Shown piece after piece: positions 38,305 through 46,399 of a DNA stretch of 64,000 bases; within the stretch, counting starts at the first letter, position 1; each line of letters begins with the position of its first letter. Under the pieces are notes generated by a model. The model ran no database searches, was not told where the DNA came from, and saw only the letters and a list, made by a program, of their open reading frames with translations. Position numbers and translations under genes: made by a program. The DNA is taken from contig CM119263.1 in NCBI GenBank assembly GCA_051294375.1, forward strand, positions 144,019 through 208,018. The letters run 5' to 3'. The stretch is from Paraspadella gotoi. Taxonomy: Eukaryota > Chaetognatha.

Positions 38305-41300
38305 TATTAGTTAATTAGATCAGTTTATTAAGTATCTTCTGTTATCAAAGGCAAAAAGCTTTTATAAATGTTGCCCCAGCAAATCATTCCTATCAATGAA
38401 GACACCAAACGATGGACAATCAACCAAAACACTATCTGGATGATCCTCACCCAAAAAAGGTTTGACGATCAACGGAGCCTCGACTTGACCGATGAAGATG
38501 TTTGCCGCCGCAACCATCGATTCCCCTGCGGTCGTTCCAACCACTTTGCCCATAATCCATCCTGAGACAAGCTTCGTTCGTTAAAAGAGTTTTTAAAACC
38601 AATCAATTCGCTTAGACGCTTACCAATCTTTTTTATGATGTATAACATCAGTCCCAAGTGATACAGCAAAGCGACGAAGGCGCTGAAGTAAAGGATGATG
38701 GACATCACCTGAATGAGAAAAGGACCAATTGAGTATTAAACTAATAAAAAATTGATTAACTAAAAATGTTCTTTCGTCATGCTTACAATCATTCAAACCT
38801 TTGATATTCAGCGGCATTAAACTATTAAACTATGCCAATTGCAAGTCACTATTTTAACATATTGCTGTCACCAAGGATGGACTCCAAGGCCAAGGTCAAG
38901 GCCAATACCAAGACCAAGGCTAAGGCCAGGAACAAGGCCAAGGCAAAGGCCAAGCTCAAGGCCAAGGACACATACTTTAAAAGCGAAGAAATGATCTTTG
39001 AAATTTTCTCCGTAGACGAACTTAGCTCCTTCTTCAACGTAATCGAGAAAGATGCTGGTTTGATTCCCTGATTATTAAAGTTAATTATATTTAAAATTAA
39101 AATTAGAAAATTAGTTAATATGACGATCGATTTAGATTACGGACCGATCGTTTCGAAGACGTAGAAGCCCACGGTCGTTCGCATGACGAAGACGCCCATG
39201 AAAAATTGCATGAAGAAACCGACGAATACTGTGTCCCATCTGAAATGAGATGAATGAGACGATGACTATGTGAAACACATTTTAAAGTCAGACTCAAACC
39301 AATAATCAATACAAAAAGACAAATAACAAACAGGTCTATAGAATTTATTTTCTCCATAATTCTCGTTTTAAACTTCATTTGCTTATTTAAAAAAATAATC
39401 TTTTGTCATGAAGAGACAGTGATAATTGTTATGTGTTAATGACAGGAACCGTTCCTATAAGCAGTCTCCTGAGCTTCGGATCAGGCTGTAACACCGTGTT
39501 ACAGGCGGGTTAAGCGCCCCGTCCCTCTTAACTGCCAGGCGACCACCGGGCTAGAACCCCGGACCTTTGGGTTGTGAGGCGAATGACTTGCCTCCGCAAC
39601 CAATGGCCGCTGATGAACGGTTGCGTGGATTTTAGTTCACCTAGTCATGTATTTGCTGGTGACAAATTCACTCCTTTACATATGTGCTCAATTATAAAAA
39701 AATTACGCGACTATCCAAGTATGAAGCAGGGATAAAACGCACATCGCGGAAGCTCACCATTGTGCTAATCGTTACCCAAAAGTGGCGACCGACCGACGAG
39801 CGCAATTAAACAAATCGATGCTCTTTTGTTCTCTCTCGCCTTATATTGGCCGGATGCTTCGAGAAGAAGAAGAGTAGAAGATGAAGGCGAGGATTCCGCC
39901 GCCAGATTTGAGGTTGTCGTTGTTGTTCTGAATCTTGAAGACGCCAAAGAGAAGAATTAATATGAAGAGGAAGAGGAAGAAGAGAAGCGCGATGCGGATT
40001 CGCCATTTCAGTTCTGCCAATTGGGAATGAAAGGTAAGTTTAGCTAAGTTAATATCAAAGAGAAAAGCTCGCAAGATCAATATGATTACATTACGTATAT
40101 CCTTATTTTATACATATGTATCTTATAGTTTTCAAAGGATTTAGGCTTTGCTACTGCGTCGCTGATTATGAATTTAGTTAATAAGGCGTAGTAAAATTTC
40201 TAAATTTAACTTTAATTAAAATTCTAAAGTGAGGAACGAAAAACATTATACTAATGAACATTTATGTAATAAAAAAATTATAATAAATTTTACAATTTAC
40301 GCAGTAGGCCATATTTATACTAGTACTAAACCAATAAATGTAAAATTTCAAAAACAGTTTTTCTAAGTTTTTTTTGCAGATTTGGATTTGTCATAAAAAA
40401 GTTGATAAAAAGAAATATAACTCTTTTTGAAAAATTCCTTCATTAAGTGGTCAAAAATGAGAAAAAGCTATATTTTAAGCTGAAAATTAACTTTTTATAT
40501 ATTAAATATAGTTTTTTAATTTTTAACCTACTTAATGAACGAATTTTTAAAAATGATTTATATTTTCTTTTAACAACTTTTGATGAAGAATTCAAATCTG
40601 CAATCAAAATTAAGAAAAGTTATTTTAAAATTTTTCGATTTTATAAGGATAGTACTATATATAAATATAGTCACTGCAAAAATTAAAAAACATAAAATTA
40701 ATTTTTTTTACAAATTAATGTTCACTGATGGTATGTTGTTCATAATTGACTTTTAGAATTTTTCGTATGTAACTTTCACTACGCCTTATTAGTTAAGTAA
40801 TTTTGATTGAAATGAGTTGTATTACATCATCAGTGTGAAAATTGACGTTTACGACTAAAATGAAATGGTCCGACCCATGTTAATGTAATAAAGCAATAAA
40901 GCAATAGTCACAAATTATTGAACATAAACGTTCTGCGAGATGAAAAAAAAAATATTGTTTCAAAATGAAAGAAAGGTAATATCANNNNNNNNNNAAGAAA
41001 GGTAATATTAAAGTACTAAACATGTATGTGCCTGCGAATTTTGATATTTATGTATGGAATAAATTTTTGATAATTAATAATTATGATAATTATGATAATA
41101 AAAGAAACAATTTAATTAGTAAAAAAGAAAGATTGGAATGAAAAAAAGAAAAAAAACAGGAGGAGAAGAGAAGAAATATAAAGAGAGATAGAGAGTGAGA
41201 GGTTGACTTAGATGAGAAGAAATATAAAAAGAAAGAGATAGAGTGAGAGGTTGATTCAGAAGAGAAGAAATATAAAGAGAAAGAGAGAGATTGAGAGGAT

Positions 41301-44300
41301 AACTCAGTTGTCACTGGTCATTTGGGGTCAAGTCTAATCATCCCCTTTTCTAAAGTAAATAGTGTGGCGGTATATTCGCGCAACACATTGAAATTACCGT
41401 TCTTATTTTCTGTGAACCCTGTGAAATAGTTAATCCTTTCAACTAATTCGAAGGCCTGTCTCTTACTCACTTTCGACTCGGGGATTCACGTGAACGACAG
41501 CGTTGACAGCATCTCATTTTCATCATCACTTTTTAGTGAAATTCCACAGAGATGTCTGATGCTAACCCTGAGGGTTTAGACATTTCAGACTTTAAGCAGA
41601 CGAATCATGGATCGTATCTAAGATTCGAAAAGCCGGTTTGCACTTAGAAACGTCCGTATTTTCGTCCGTCCATATTTCTTTAGTTCGCCCTTGTCATACA
41701 TCACCAAGTTAGGAACTATTTTATTTACAACTACTACAATTCATCACAATTAGATATCCGGTGAAAACCCATCAACTCAAAATTAAAAAAAATAGAAAAA
41801 AAAACCCAACAAACAAGTCGAACTATCTAACATATGTTAAAGTTGTTTGAAAAAAGTCGTATAAAGTTTAAAGTTTAAAGTTTAAAGGTTTAAAGGAAAT
41901 TTCGCTTCGCCAAGCTGAAACCATTATTTCCAAAATGGAAAAATGCATATTAGATTAAAAAAACAGATGAAAATAAGTAAACATAAATGACTTCATAAAT
42001 TAAGAATTGAATAAAAAATATAAATAATTTCTAGTCGTTTCCTCTTACAAATTTCCGAATTAATTTTATTGTGGCTTCTTTTTCTCCATCGTACAACTCA
42101 CACTACTGATTCTCACCCACATTTCTATTCTTCTTCCAACCGCACAATTCTTCCTCTCCGCGCAGTTCTCTTCTCGGCACTTTACTCACTCTTCCCCATT
42201 TTAGTCACACTCAGTCTTCTTCACACACTTCTACTCTCCCCCACACTTCTCACTCTCTTTTCTCTCCCCACAGTTCCAAAGGCAACCCTCCTCCCCCCAC
42301 ACTACTCAGAACTCACTCTCTTTTCTCTCCCCACAGTTCCTCGCCCACGCACGCGCCATCTGCTTTCGGTATCGCTCGCTCAGAAACTCCCAGGCGACGA
42401 ATGTAGCGACGAAGAGTGTGCCCAGCAAGAGGGCGATGGATGACCCGGCGGGAAATTTGGTCTTCATGGCGACGCAAAAGTAGACTACGAAAGCGAGGAG
42501 GAGGAGGAAGCGAAAGAGGCGCTTGAAGAGACTCTTGTGGGAGGAGAAGCCCGACTCTACCTGGGAGGAGGAGGGAGAGAGAGGAAAAGAGGGCAATCAG
42601 GATTTGGGAGAAAATGTACGAGCGGGAATAGCTTTAGTGAATTGAATGTAACTCATTCAACAATTTTCGGGGGGTTTTTTTCCCCCCTTTTTTGGGACTT
42701 TGGAAAAAGTTAATTATGTTTAGATATCAGTCACACAAATTTATCCCATTAATGTCGTTTCGTTTGAACCTGAAATTAGCCCTAAGTGAATAGAAAAAAA
42801 AGGTGGAGTGTTTTAGAATAGTGACTGTCAATTGTAGATGTACATATGAAAGCGGTANNNNNNNNNNGGGTTTCATTCATCTGTGATGCTATTTAAGCCA
42901 AAAGGTTTTCAAAGATAGTTAAATTTTAATTCTTGGAATTAAAATATAGTAATAAATTGGGTCATCAGCTGAGGCAGAACCCAAATCTACACCAAACGAT
43001 TTTACGATTTACAATTCACAATTCTCCCAAATAAAAGACTACGACTCAAATAGATAATTTGTCATCTTGACTTAGCCAAATTGAAATAACAATTCAAATA
43101 ACAATTAGGGTTCGAAAAAGACGATGAATGGCAGATAACAAAAATCAAGTAGCTACATATAAGTGCAAACTGCTTACTGCATAGTCAAAGAATGAAAATG
43201 TTTAAAAAAATAAGAAAAAAACTGTAAAAAATAAAAACAAAGTGTACTTCTTCTATTGCATTATATTCATATACAAATAATGAATACAAATACGCAATAA
43301 CAATACTAATAACGCTAAACGATTCCTTAGCTTGATTGAGGTGATCCCTTACCTAAGAGGGTAAGGTAGCGTCCCTTCCCCTCCTTCCCTTACCCTAACT
43401 CACCTTTTTCTGACAACCGACTATCATCCGCTGACAAAGATTCAGCGGCGGAAACTGCATCTCTTCCTCCTCCTCTTCTTCGTCGGAACCCGGCACCGGA
43501 AGATCAGTTTCCGGAATCGTGACGTTCTCGTCATCCTCGTCGGCGCTGCTGATGCTGGAAGCGGTGCTGCTGCGGCGCGGGCGAATGCGGCCGCGGTGCT
43601 TGAGCTGCTGCAGGGAGAGGCGTCTGTCCATGTCGCGAGACTGGAGGAAGGAGGAAAGGAGAGGGGGGGCGGGGGAGTTGGAATGAGAGATTTGAAGGAG
43701 GAATTAAAAGAAAAGAAAGACGGGATGGTGGGGGGAAGGAGGAAAGAAGAGAAAGTAAAAGAAGGGTATGGAAGGAAAGAAAGAGAGGAAGAAAGAAAGA
43801 CAGAGAGAAAGAAGGAAAGAAAGACGGGATGGTGGGGGGATGGAGGAAAGGAGGAAAGAAAAGAAAAGGAGAAAATGGAAGAGAAAGAAAAAGAAAAATC
43901 AGAAAGGAAATAAAGAAAAAAGAGAAAGAAAGAAAGACAAGAGCGACAAGTTCTTAGATGGTGAATCGGTAATATCGTTTCCATTAAAGTTGGTTTCGTT
44001 TTTTGATGCCTCGTGATTTACTTGCCTTGCTCAGCGGTGACCCCATTCTCGTTTTGAATTTGGGTCAGGAAATCTGACAGGACACAAGCCCAAACGGGAC
44101 CAGTCACTCTTTGAATCGAGTCGCCGAAATTAAAGAGTCGATCAATCAATAGATCAAAAGGAAAAAAAGTTTCTTTTTTTTCTAAACGAGATTTTCGATG
44201 GAAGATAAACGGATGTGTAATTTTGATTATTGTTTCGTCGAATCCTACTATTTAGAAATTTAATACGATTTTTTTAAAAACTATTTCATCCCGTCGGAAA

Positions 44301-46330
44301 TTCGTAATAAATCGTTAGCTAATGTTAAATTTCCGGAGGTGATTACTGATTAGTTTTCATTACTTTTCTATTTCGCGAGAATAAAAATACAGATTTTTGA
44401 GATAAAATAGATCTTAGTCAGATGAAGATATTGTTTATAAATTTATCAGATTCATTGGTTTATTTGTATTAATTTTCGTATATATACAAGGTGACACACG
44501 ACAGCACGCCGCTAGAAAAAAAAGTTTCAATTTGCAAACTTAGGAAGATTTTTTTTATCTGAAAGGTTTTTTCTGTAGCAAAAACCAAAATCATTTATAT
44601 ATCCAAATTTTATATTGATTGTTTAGATTTGAGCGGAGAAAATTTGCCATCAAAATCGTCTTTTATTTTAAAACTAAATTTTTTTTCAATCTGTTTTTTC
44701 TAACTTTCTAAACATTTTTTTAAATTTATATAAATAGTATCAATATTAATATCTTCTGAAAGTTCTTAAAATATAAAGAGAATGGCATAATTAAAAATAC
44801 TGTAATATAAAAATTAGCCTATTCAGCTTTAAATCAAAAAAGGTTATCAAAACTAAGATAATTATAAATTAAAAAATTCCTGAAGAGCAGTTTTGAATAG
44901 TTATTAAATTATTGTTAGCCATTTTAATTTAGTTTTTCCCAAGCTTTTTAATGATACCTATATAAAAAAAATTAGATATTATAATGAAAATAGGTCAGTT
45001 ATTTGAAAAAATATATTTTAGGATTTTATTATTTCAATTTTGATTACCTTTATTAAACTAAAGCTGGTTTAAGCTCATTTTTATGTTACAATAGTCTTAA
45101 ATATGCCATTTCTTCAAAATTTCTAGGAGCATTCAGAAGATATTAATATTGATACTTTTTTACGTAAAAGTATTTAAAAAGTTTTCAGAAAGTTAGACAA
45201 AAAGATTGAAACTTAAAATTTGAGTTTCAAATGAAAGACGATTTTTAAAGCATTGCCAAGTCAAATCATAACCAATCAATATGAAATTTGGATATATAAA
45301 TGATTTTGGTTTTTGCTACAGAAAAAACCTTTGAGATAAAATATTTTTTACAGGTTTGCAAATGCCTTTTTTTTCTAGTGGCGGGTTGTCGTGTGTCACC
45401 TTGTATTTGGTTGATGAATTAATTTTTTTCCACTTATTTATTAAATTATTTAAATCCAATTATTTACATATTAATTTATTCACGAATGCCGTTACCCAAT
45501 GAATGGCAAAAAAAAATGGTCGGGGAAAATATAAATTTGGAAATGAGGAAATGAGGAAGAAATGAGGAAGAGGAGAAAGAGGGGGAGGAGGAGGAAGAGG
45601 AAAGGAGGAAGAAAGATAATCATGACGAAATCACGTCATGACGATGGACTCAAACCGTCACCGTCGCGTAGAAATAAACGGGACGTTTTGGTCATTGTTA
45701 CGAAATCGTTATTATTTTCATGTTCATTTATCACATAATTTATTTTTAACCTTAATATTTAACTTTAATATGTTTTTAGCCTTAAAAACTAATCCCTAAC
45801 CATAATCCCTAACCTGAGTCCCTAACTACAAGCCAAGTCTCTAACCTTAATCCCTAACCTTTAACCTTTAATTAAAAAGATTAACTTAATTCCGAATTTA
45901 AGATGAAACGGAGCGTTCTGGGAAAATAAGGCCTTCTTCGCTCATTTCTGCTTAAATTCAGTCCTCGTTTCGAGGTACCACATTGAATATAATGTAAATA
46001 TAGATATTAAAACTTACTAAATTTACTTCTTTCTATAAACTTTCCCATTTTCTTCGCCCACCAGACCTGACCTGATCTGACCATACCTGACCATCTCGAA
46101 CTCACCTTTCGACTCGAACGTCGTCTCGTCCTTTTTCTCATTTCTTCAACTTCGTCGTCGTAGTCGAAGGTGTAGCCGACATTCTCCTTCCCCATCACGC
46201 TCATGGGGACATCGAAGTCGTCGTCCGGGATGTCGGGCAACTTGTCGGTTCCGCCGTTGAGCGTTTCCACGTCGGCCTTGAAGGAAACGCTTCCCTGACG
46301 TGGCTTGACCGTGGAATCGCTCGATTCCAT
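29943..46330 (-). CDS. SLC28-type concentrative nucleoside transporter (CNT), complete 15-exon gene model
   Basis: Sodium- or proton-coupled uptake of nucleosides across the plasma membrane is the known role of this family. Exons in transcript order: 46106-46330, 43404-43640, 42317-42560, 39840-40013, 39145-39239, 38976-39067, 38624-38708, 38451-38561, 37920-38057, 37077-37180, 36549-36674, 36022-36117, 33909-34065, 30302-30430, 29943-30106. They sum to 725 codons plus stop once one missing base in exon 4 is allowed; human CNT3 is about 690 residues. Seen: an acidic cytosolic N-terminus of about 155 residues, many membrane segments, the hairpin-1 motif GQVEAPL (exon 8), the family signature [12 protein letters not shown] (exon 13) and [13 protein letters not shown] (exon 14). 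All intron phases match. The ATG at 46330 opens the first exon. The glycosylated C-terminal tail of vertebrate members is absent. Family assignment is secure; the substrate is inferred only. Confidence 0.93.
30302..30430 (-). CDS. CNT exon 14
   Basis: Encodes the sequons NVT and NVS, then [19 protein letters not shown] (human: SEIIATYALCGFANIGSLG). The acceptor lies at the end of a roughly 100-bp (CT)n tract on the minus strand that serves as polypyrimidine tract. Confidence 0.93.
30433..30546. repeat. (GA)n microsatellite abutting CNT exon 14 acceptor
   Basis: More than 50 GA units with few interruptions. On the gene strand it is a perfect (CT)n polypyrimidine tract ending in CTCTCAG. Confidence 0.95.
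30590..33643 (+). mobile_element. Family B element, second long copy (about 3.05 kb) inside transporter intron 13
   Basis: Collinear with 1609-4427 from AGTCGGATCTGCTTATCA to GCAGATCCGACATTG. It has many single-base insertions relative to the first copy, and it separates exons 13 and 14 of the transporter. Confidence 0.75.
33909..34065 (-). CDS. CNT exon 13 (family signature, glycosylation sequons)
   Basis: Contains [12 protein letters not shown], the G-x-K-x3-N-E-F-V-A-(Y/M/F) CNT signature with the conserved Glu and Asn. It is followed by the loop sequons NLT and NWT. Phase 1 donor ATAG|GTTGCT. Confidence 0.94.
34266..34877. mobile_element. MITE family A, full copy (612 bp) with 8-bp TSD
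   Basis: Begins TAAGGCGTAATAAAA and ends TTTCACTACGCCTTA as an imperfect inverted repeat. It is flanked by perfect CTGTCCAT duplications at 34258-34265 and 34878-34885. AT-rich, no coding frame. It sits in the transporter intron between exons 12 and 13. Eight-base duplications suggest mobilisation by a hAT transposase. Confidence 0.9.
34895..35010 (+). mobile_element. Possible tRNA-derived SINE fragment in CNT intron 12
   Basis: CGTCCCGGGTTCAATCCTAG matches a tRNA B box/T-arm. It lies a few bases beyond the MITE at 34266-34877. No complete cloverleaf was found. Confidence 0.5.
36022..36117 (-). CDS. CNT exon 12
   Basis: Encodes [20 protein letters not shown], equivalent to LICSYIFMPFSFMMGVEWQD of human CNT3. 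Exactly 32 codons; acceptor TTTTAG, donor ACAG|GTCTGT. Confidence 0.93.
36474..36541. repeat. (ATC)n microsatellite at CNT exon 11 donor
   Basis: About 22 perfect ATC triplets on the plus strand. The donor GTCAGTG of exon 11 on the minus strand passes directly into (GAT)n. Confidence 0.95.
36549..36674 (-). CDS. CNT exon 11
   Basis: Encodes [20 protein letters not shown] then [20 protein letters not shown], aligning to LEAATQGASSSISLVANIAV and NLIAFLALLSFMNSALSWFG. Donor ATG|GTCAGT is followed at once by (GAT)n. The acceptor is preceded by a 7-mer repeat. Confidence 0.93.
36690..36930. repeat. GATTTGA heptamer repeat next to CNT exon 11 acceptor
   Basis: About 33 imperfect copies of GATTTGA on the plus strand in transporter intron 10, starting 16 bp from the acceptor of exon 11. 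Confidence 0.88.
37077..37180 (-). CDS. CNT exon 10
   Basis: Encodes [16 protein letters not shown], matching SLAAAKLFWPETEKPK, then an acidic linker ([14 protein letters not shown]). Donor ATG|GTGAGT, phase 0. Confidence 0.88.
37800..37918. repeat. (GA)n microsatellite abutting CNT exon 9 donor
   Basis: Interrupted GA tract. On the gene strand GT of the donor is followed by CTCTCT without a break. Confidence 0.92.
37920..38057 (-). CDS. CNT exon 9
   Basis: Encodes [20 protein letters not shown] then [19 protein letters not shown], one of the most conserved CNT blocks (human: TKSELHAIMTAGFSTIAGS). The donor CCAG|GTCTCT is the first bases of a (CT)n microsatellite on the minus strand. Confidence 0.94.
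38451..38561 (-). CDS. CNT exon 8 (hairpin 1, substrate-binding motif)
   Basis: Encodes [16 protein letters not shown] and [24 protein letters not shown] is the nucleobase-binding hairpin-1 motif. The GQ pair is as in human CNT3, but the residue between Gln and Glu is Val where Thr is usual. Confidence 0.94.
38624..38708 (-). CDS. CNT exon 7 (membrane segment)
   Basis: Encodes [20 protein letters not shown] then MLYIIKKIG, aligning to VLPIVVFFSTVMSMLYYLGL and MQWIIRKVG of human CNT3. Donor ATTG|GTAAGC. Confidence 0.93.
38880..38970. repeat. CCAAGG hexamer repeat at CNT exon 6 donor
   Basis: AAGGCCAAGGTCAAGGCC-type repeat of about 90 bp beginning within six bases of the exon 6 donor. Confidence 0.85.
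38976..39067 (-). CDS. CNT exon 6
   Basis: Encodes [20 protein letters not shown] then FFAFK, nearly identical to the conserved loop FLEYTDAGASFVFGEKYKDH and FFAFK of human CNT3. Donor AAA|GTATGT runs directly into a CCTTGG-type hexamer repeat in the intron. Confidence 0.94.
39145..39239 (-). CDS. CNT exon 5
   Basis: Encodes [20 protein letters not shown], corresponding to WRPVLWGIGLQFLLGLLILR of human CNT3. Acceptor TTTCAG|ATGGG; donor ATCG|GTCCGT, phase 1. Confidence 0.9.
39425..39640 (-). mobile_element. tRNA-derived SINE of a second type, in CNT intron 4
   Basis: Reverse-complemented it starts GGCCATTGGTTGCGGAGGCA, contains AAAGGTCCGGGGTTCTAGCC (B box) and a body with GATCCGAAGCTCAGGAG. 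A related plus-strand fragment lies at 46735-46845. Confidence 0.75.
39840..40013 (-). CDS. CNT exon 4, interrupted by an apparent 1-base deletion, GC donor
   Basis: Starts with [16 protein letters not shown], matching LKWVIW of human CNT3. After GGILAFI the frame must shift by one base to give [12 protein letters not shown], which aligns without gaps to human LLFLFSKYPTRV. With one added base near 39,875-39,886 the exon phase becomes correct. The donor is ATAAG|GCGAGA, a GC-AG intron end. Confidence 0.82.
40182..40788. mobile_element. MITE family A, full copy (607 bp) with 8-bp TSD
   Basis: Close relative of the element at 34266 along its whole length, with ends TAAGGCGTAG / CTACGCCTTA and perfect TTAGTTAA duplications at 40174-40181 and 40789-40796. 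It lies in the transporter intron between exons 3 and 4. Confidence 0.92.
40985..40994. other. 10-N gap with overlapping flanks
   Basis: Fixed-length gap; others of 10 N are at 14854-14863, 42858-42867, 50964-50973 and 54921-54930. Here AAGAAAGGTAATAT occurs on both sides, so the contig ends overlap. Confidence 0.99.
41100..41305. repeat. About 60-bp repeat, three copies, in CNT intron 3
   Basis: AGAAGAAATATAAAGAGAGA...GAGTGAGAGGTTGA recurs three times with small differences, GA-rich, between the 10-N gap and exon 3. Confidence 0.75.
42243..42340 (-). repeat. Duplicated exon end and donor of CNT exon 3
   Basis: GGAACTGTGGGGAGAGAAAA then GAGA|GTGAG occurs at the exon 3 boundary and again 69 bp into the intron. 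Confidence 0.85.
42317..42560 (-). CDS. CNT exon 3 (first membrane segments)
   Basis: Encodes [17 protein letters not shown] and a second hydrophobic segment ([15 protein letters not shown]), matching the first two membrane helices of animal CNTs. The donor GAGA|GTGAGT is in phase 1. The same donor sequence is duplicated 69 bp into the intron. Confidence 0.88.
43404..43640 (-). CDS. CNT exon 2 (N-terminal tail with poly-Glu)
   Basis: Acceptor CCTCCAG|TCTCGC and donor AAAAAG|GTGAGT, 79 codons. It encodes a Ser-rich stretch, then DEDDENVT and a run of seven Glu before [10 protein letters not shown]. Human CNT3 has a comparable acidic patch (DDDEEMQQ) just before the first membrane segment. Confidence 0.82.
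44487..45403. mobile_element. Fold-back Tc1/mariner-like MITE, 917 bp
   Basis: Ends CAAGGTGACACACGACA and TGTCGTGTGTCACCTTG, flanked by TA on both sides (44485-44486, 45404-45405), the target used by Tc1/mariner elements. The two arms can be matched inward for several hundred bases (for example the tract containing TATATCCAAATTT), so the RNA would form a long hairpin. No coding frame. It lies in transporter intron 1. Confidence 0.85.
46106..46330 (-). CDS. CNT exon 1 (start codon, acidic N-terminus)
   Basis: It begins [17 protein letters not shown] and encodes 75 residues of acidic then Arg-rich ([10 protein letters not shown]) cytosolic tail. The donor AAG|GTGAGT is in phase 0. N-termini of this family are poorly conserved, so the assignment rests on phase, position and start codon. 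Confidence 0.75.
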
Positions 46331-46399
46331 TGTCCGCCTTTGGAGCTGAACGAGGAGCGAACGGAACGAGAGAACGTAGTCGTTGGTTTATAAATTAAT

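Noticed and set aside
45779-45865. CCCTAACC-like repeats resembling telomere sequence
   Set aside because: Only a few irregular TCCCTAACC units mixed with other bases; not a tandem telomeric hexamer array.
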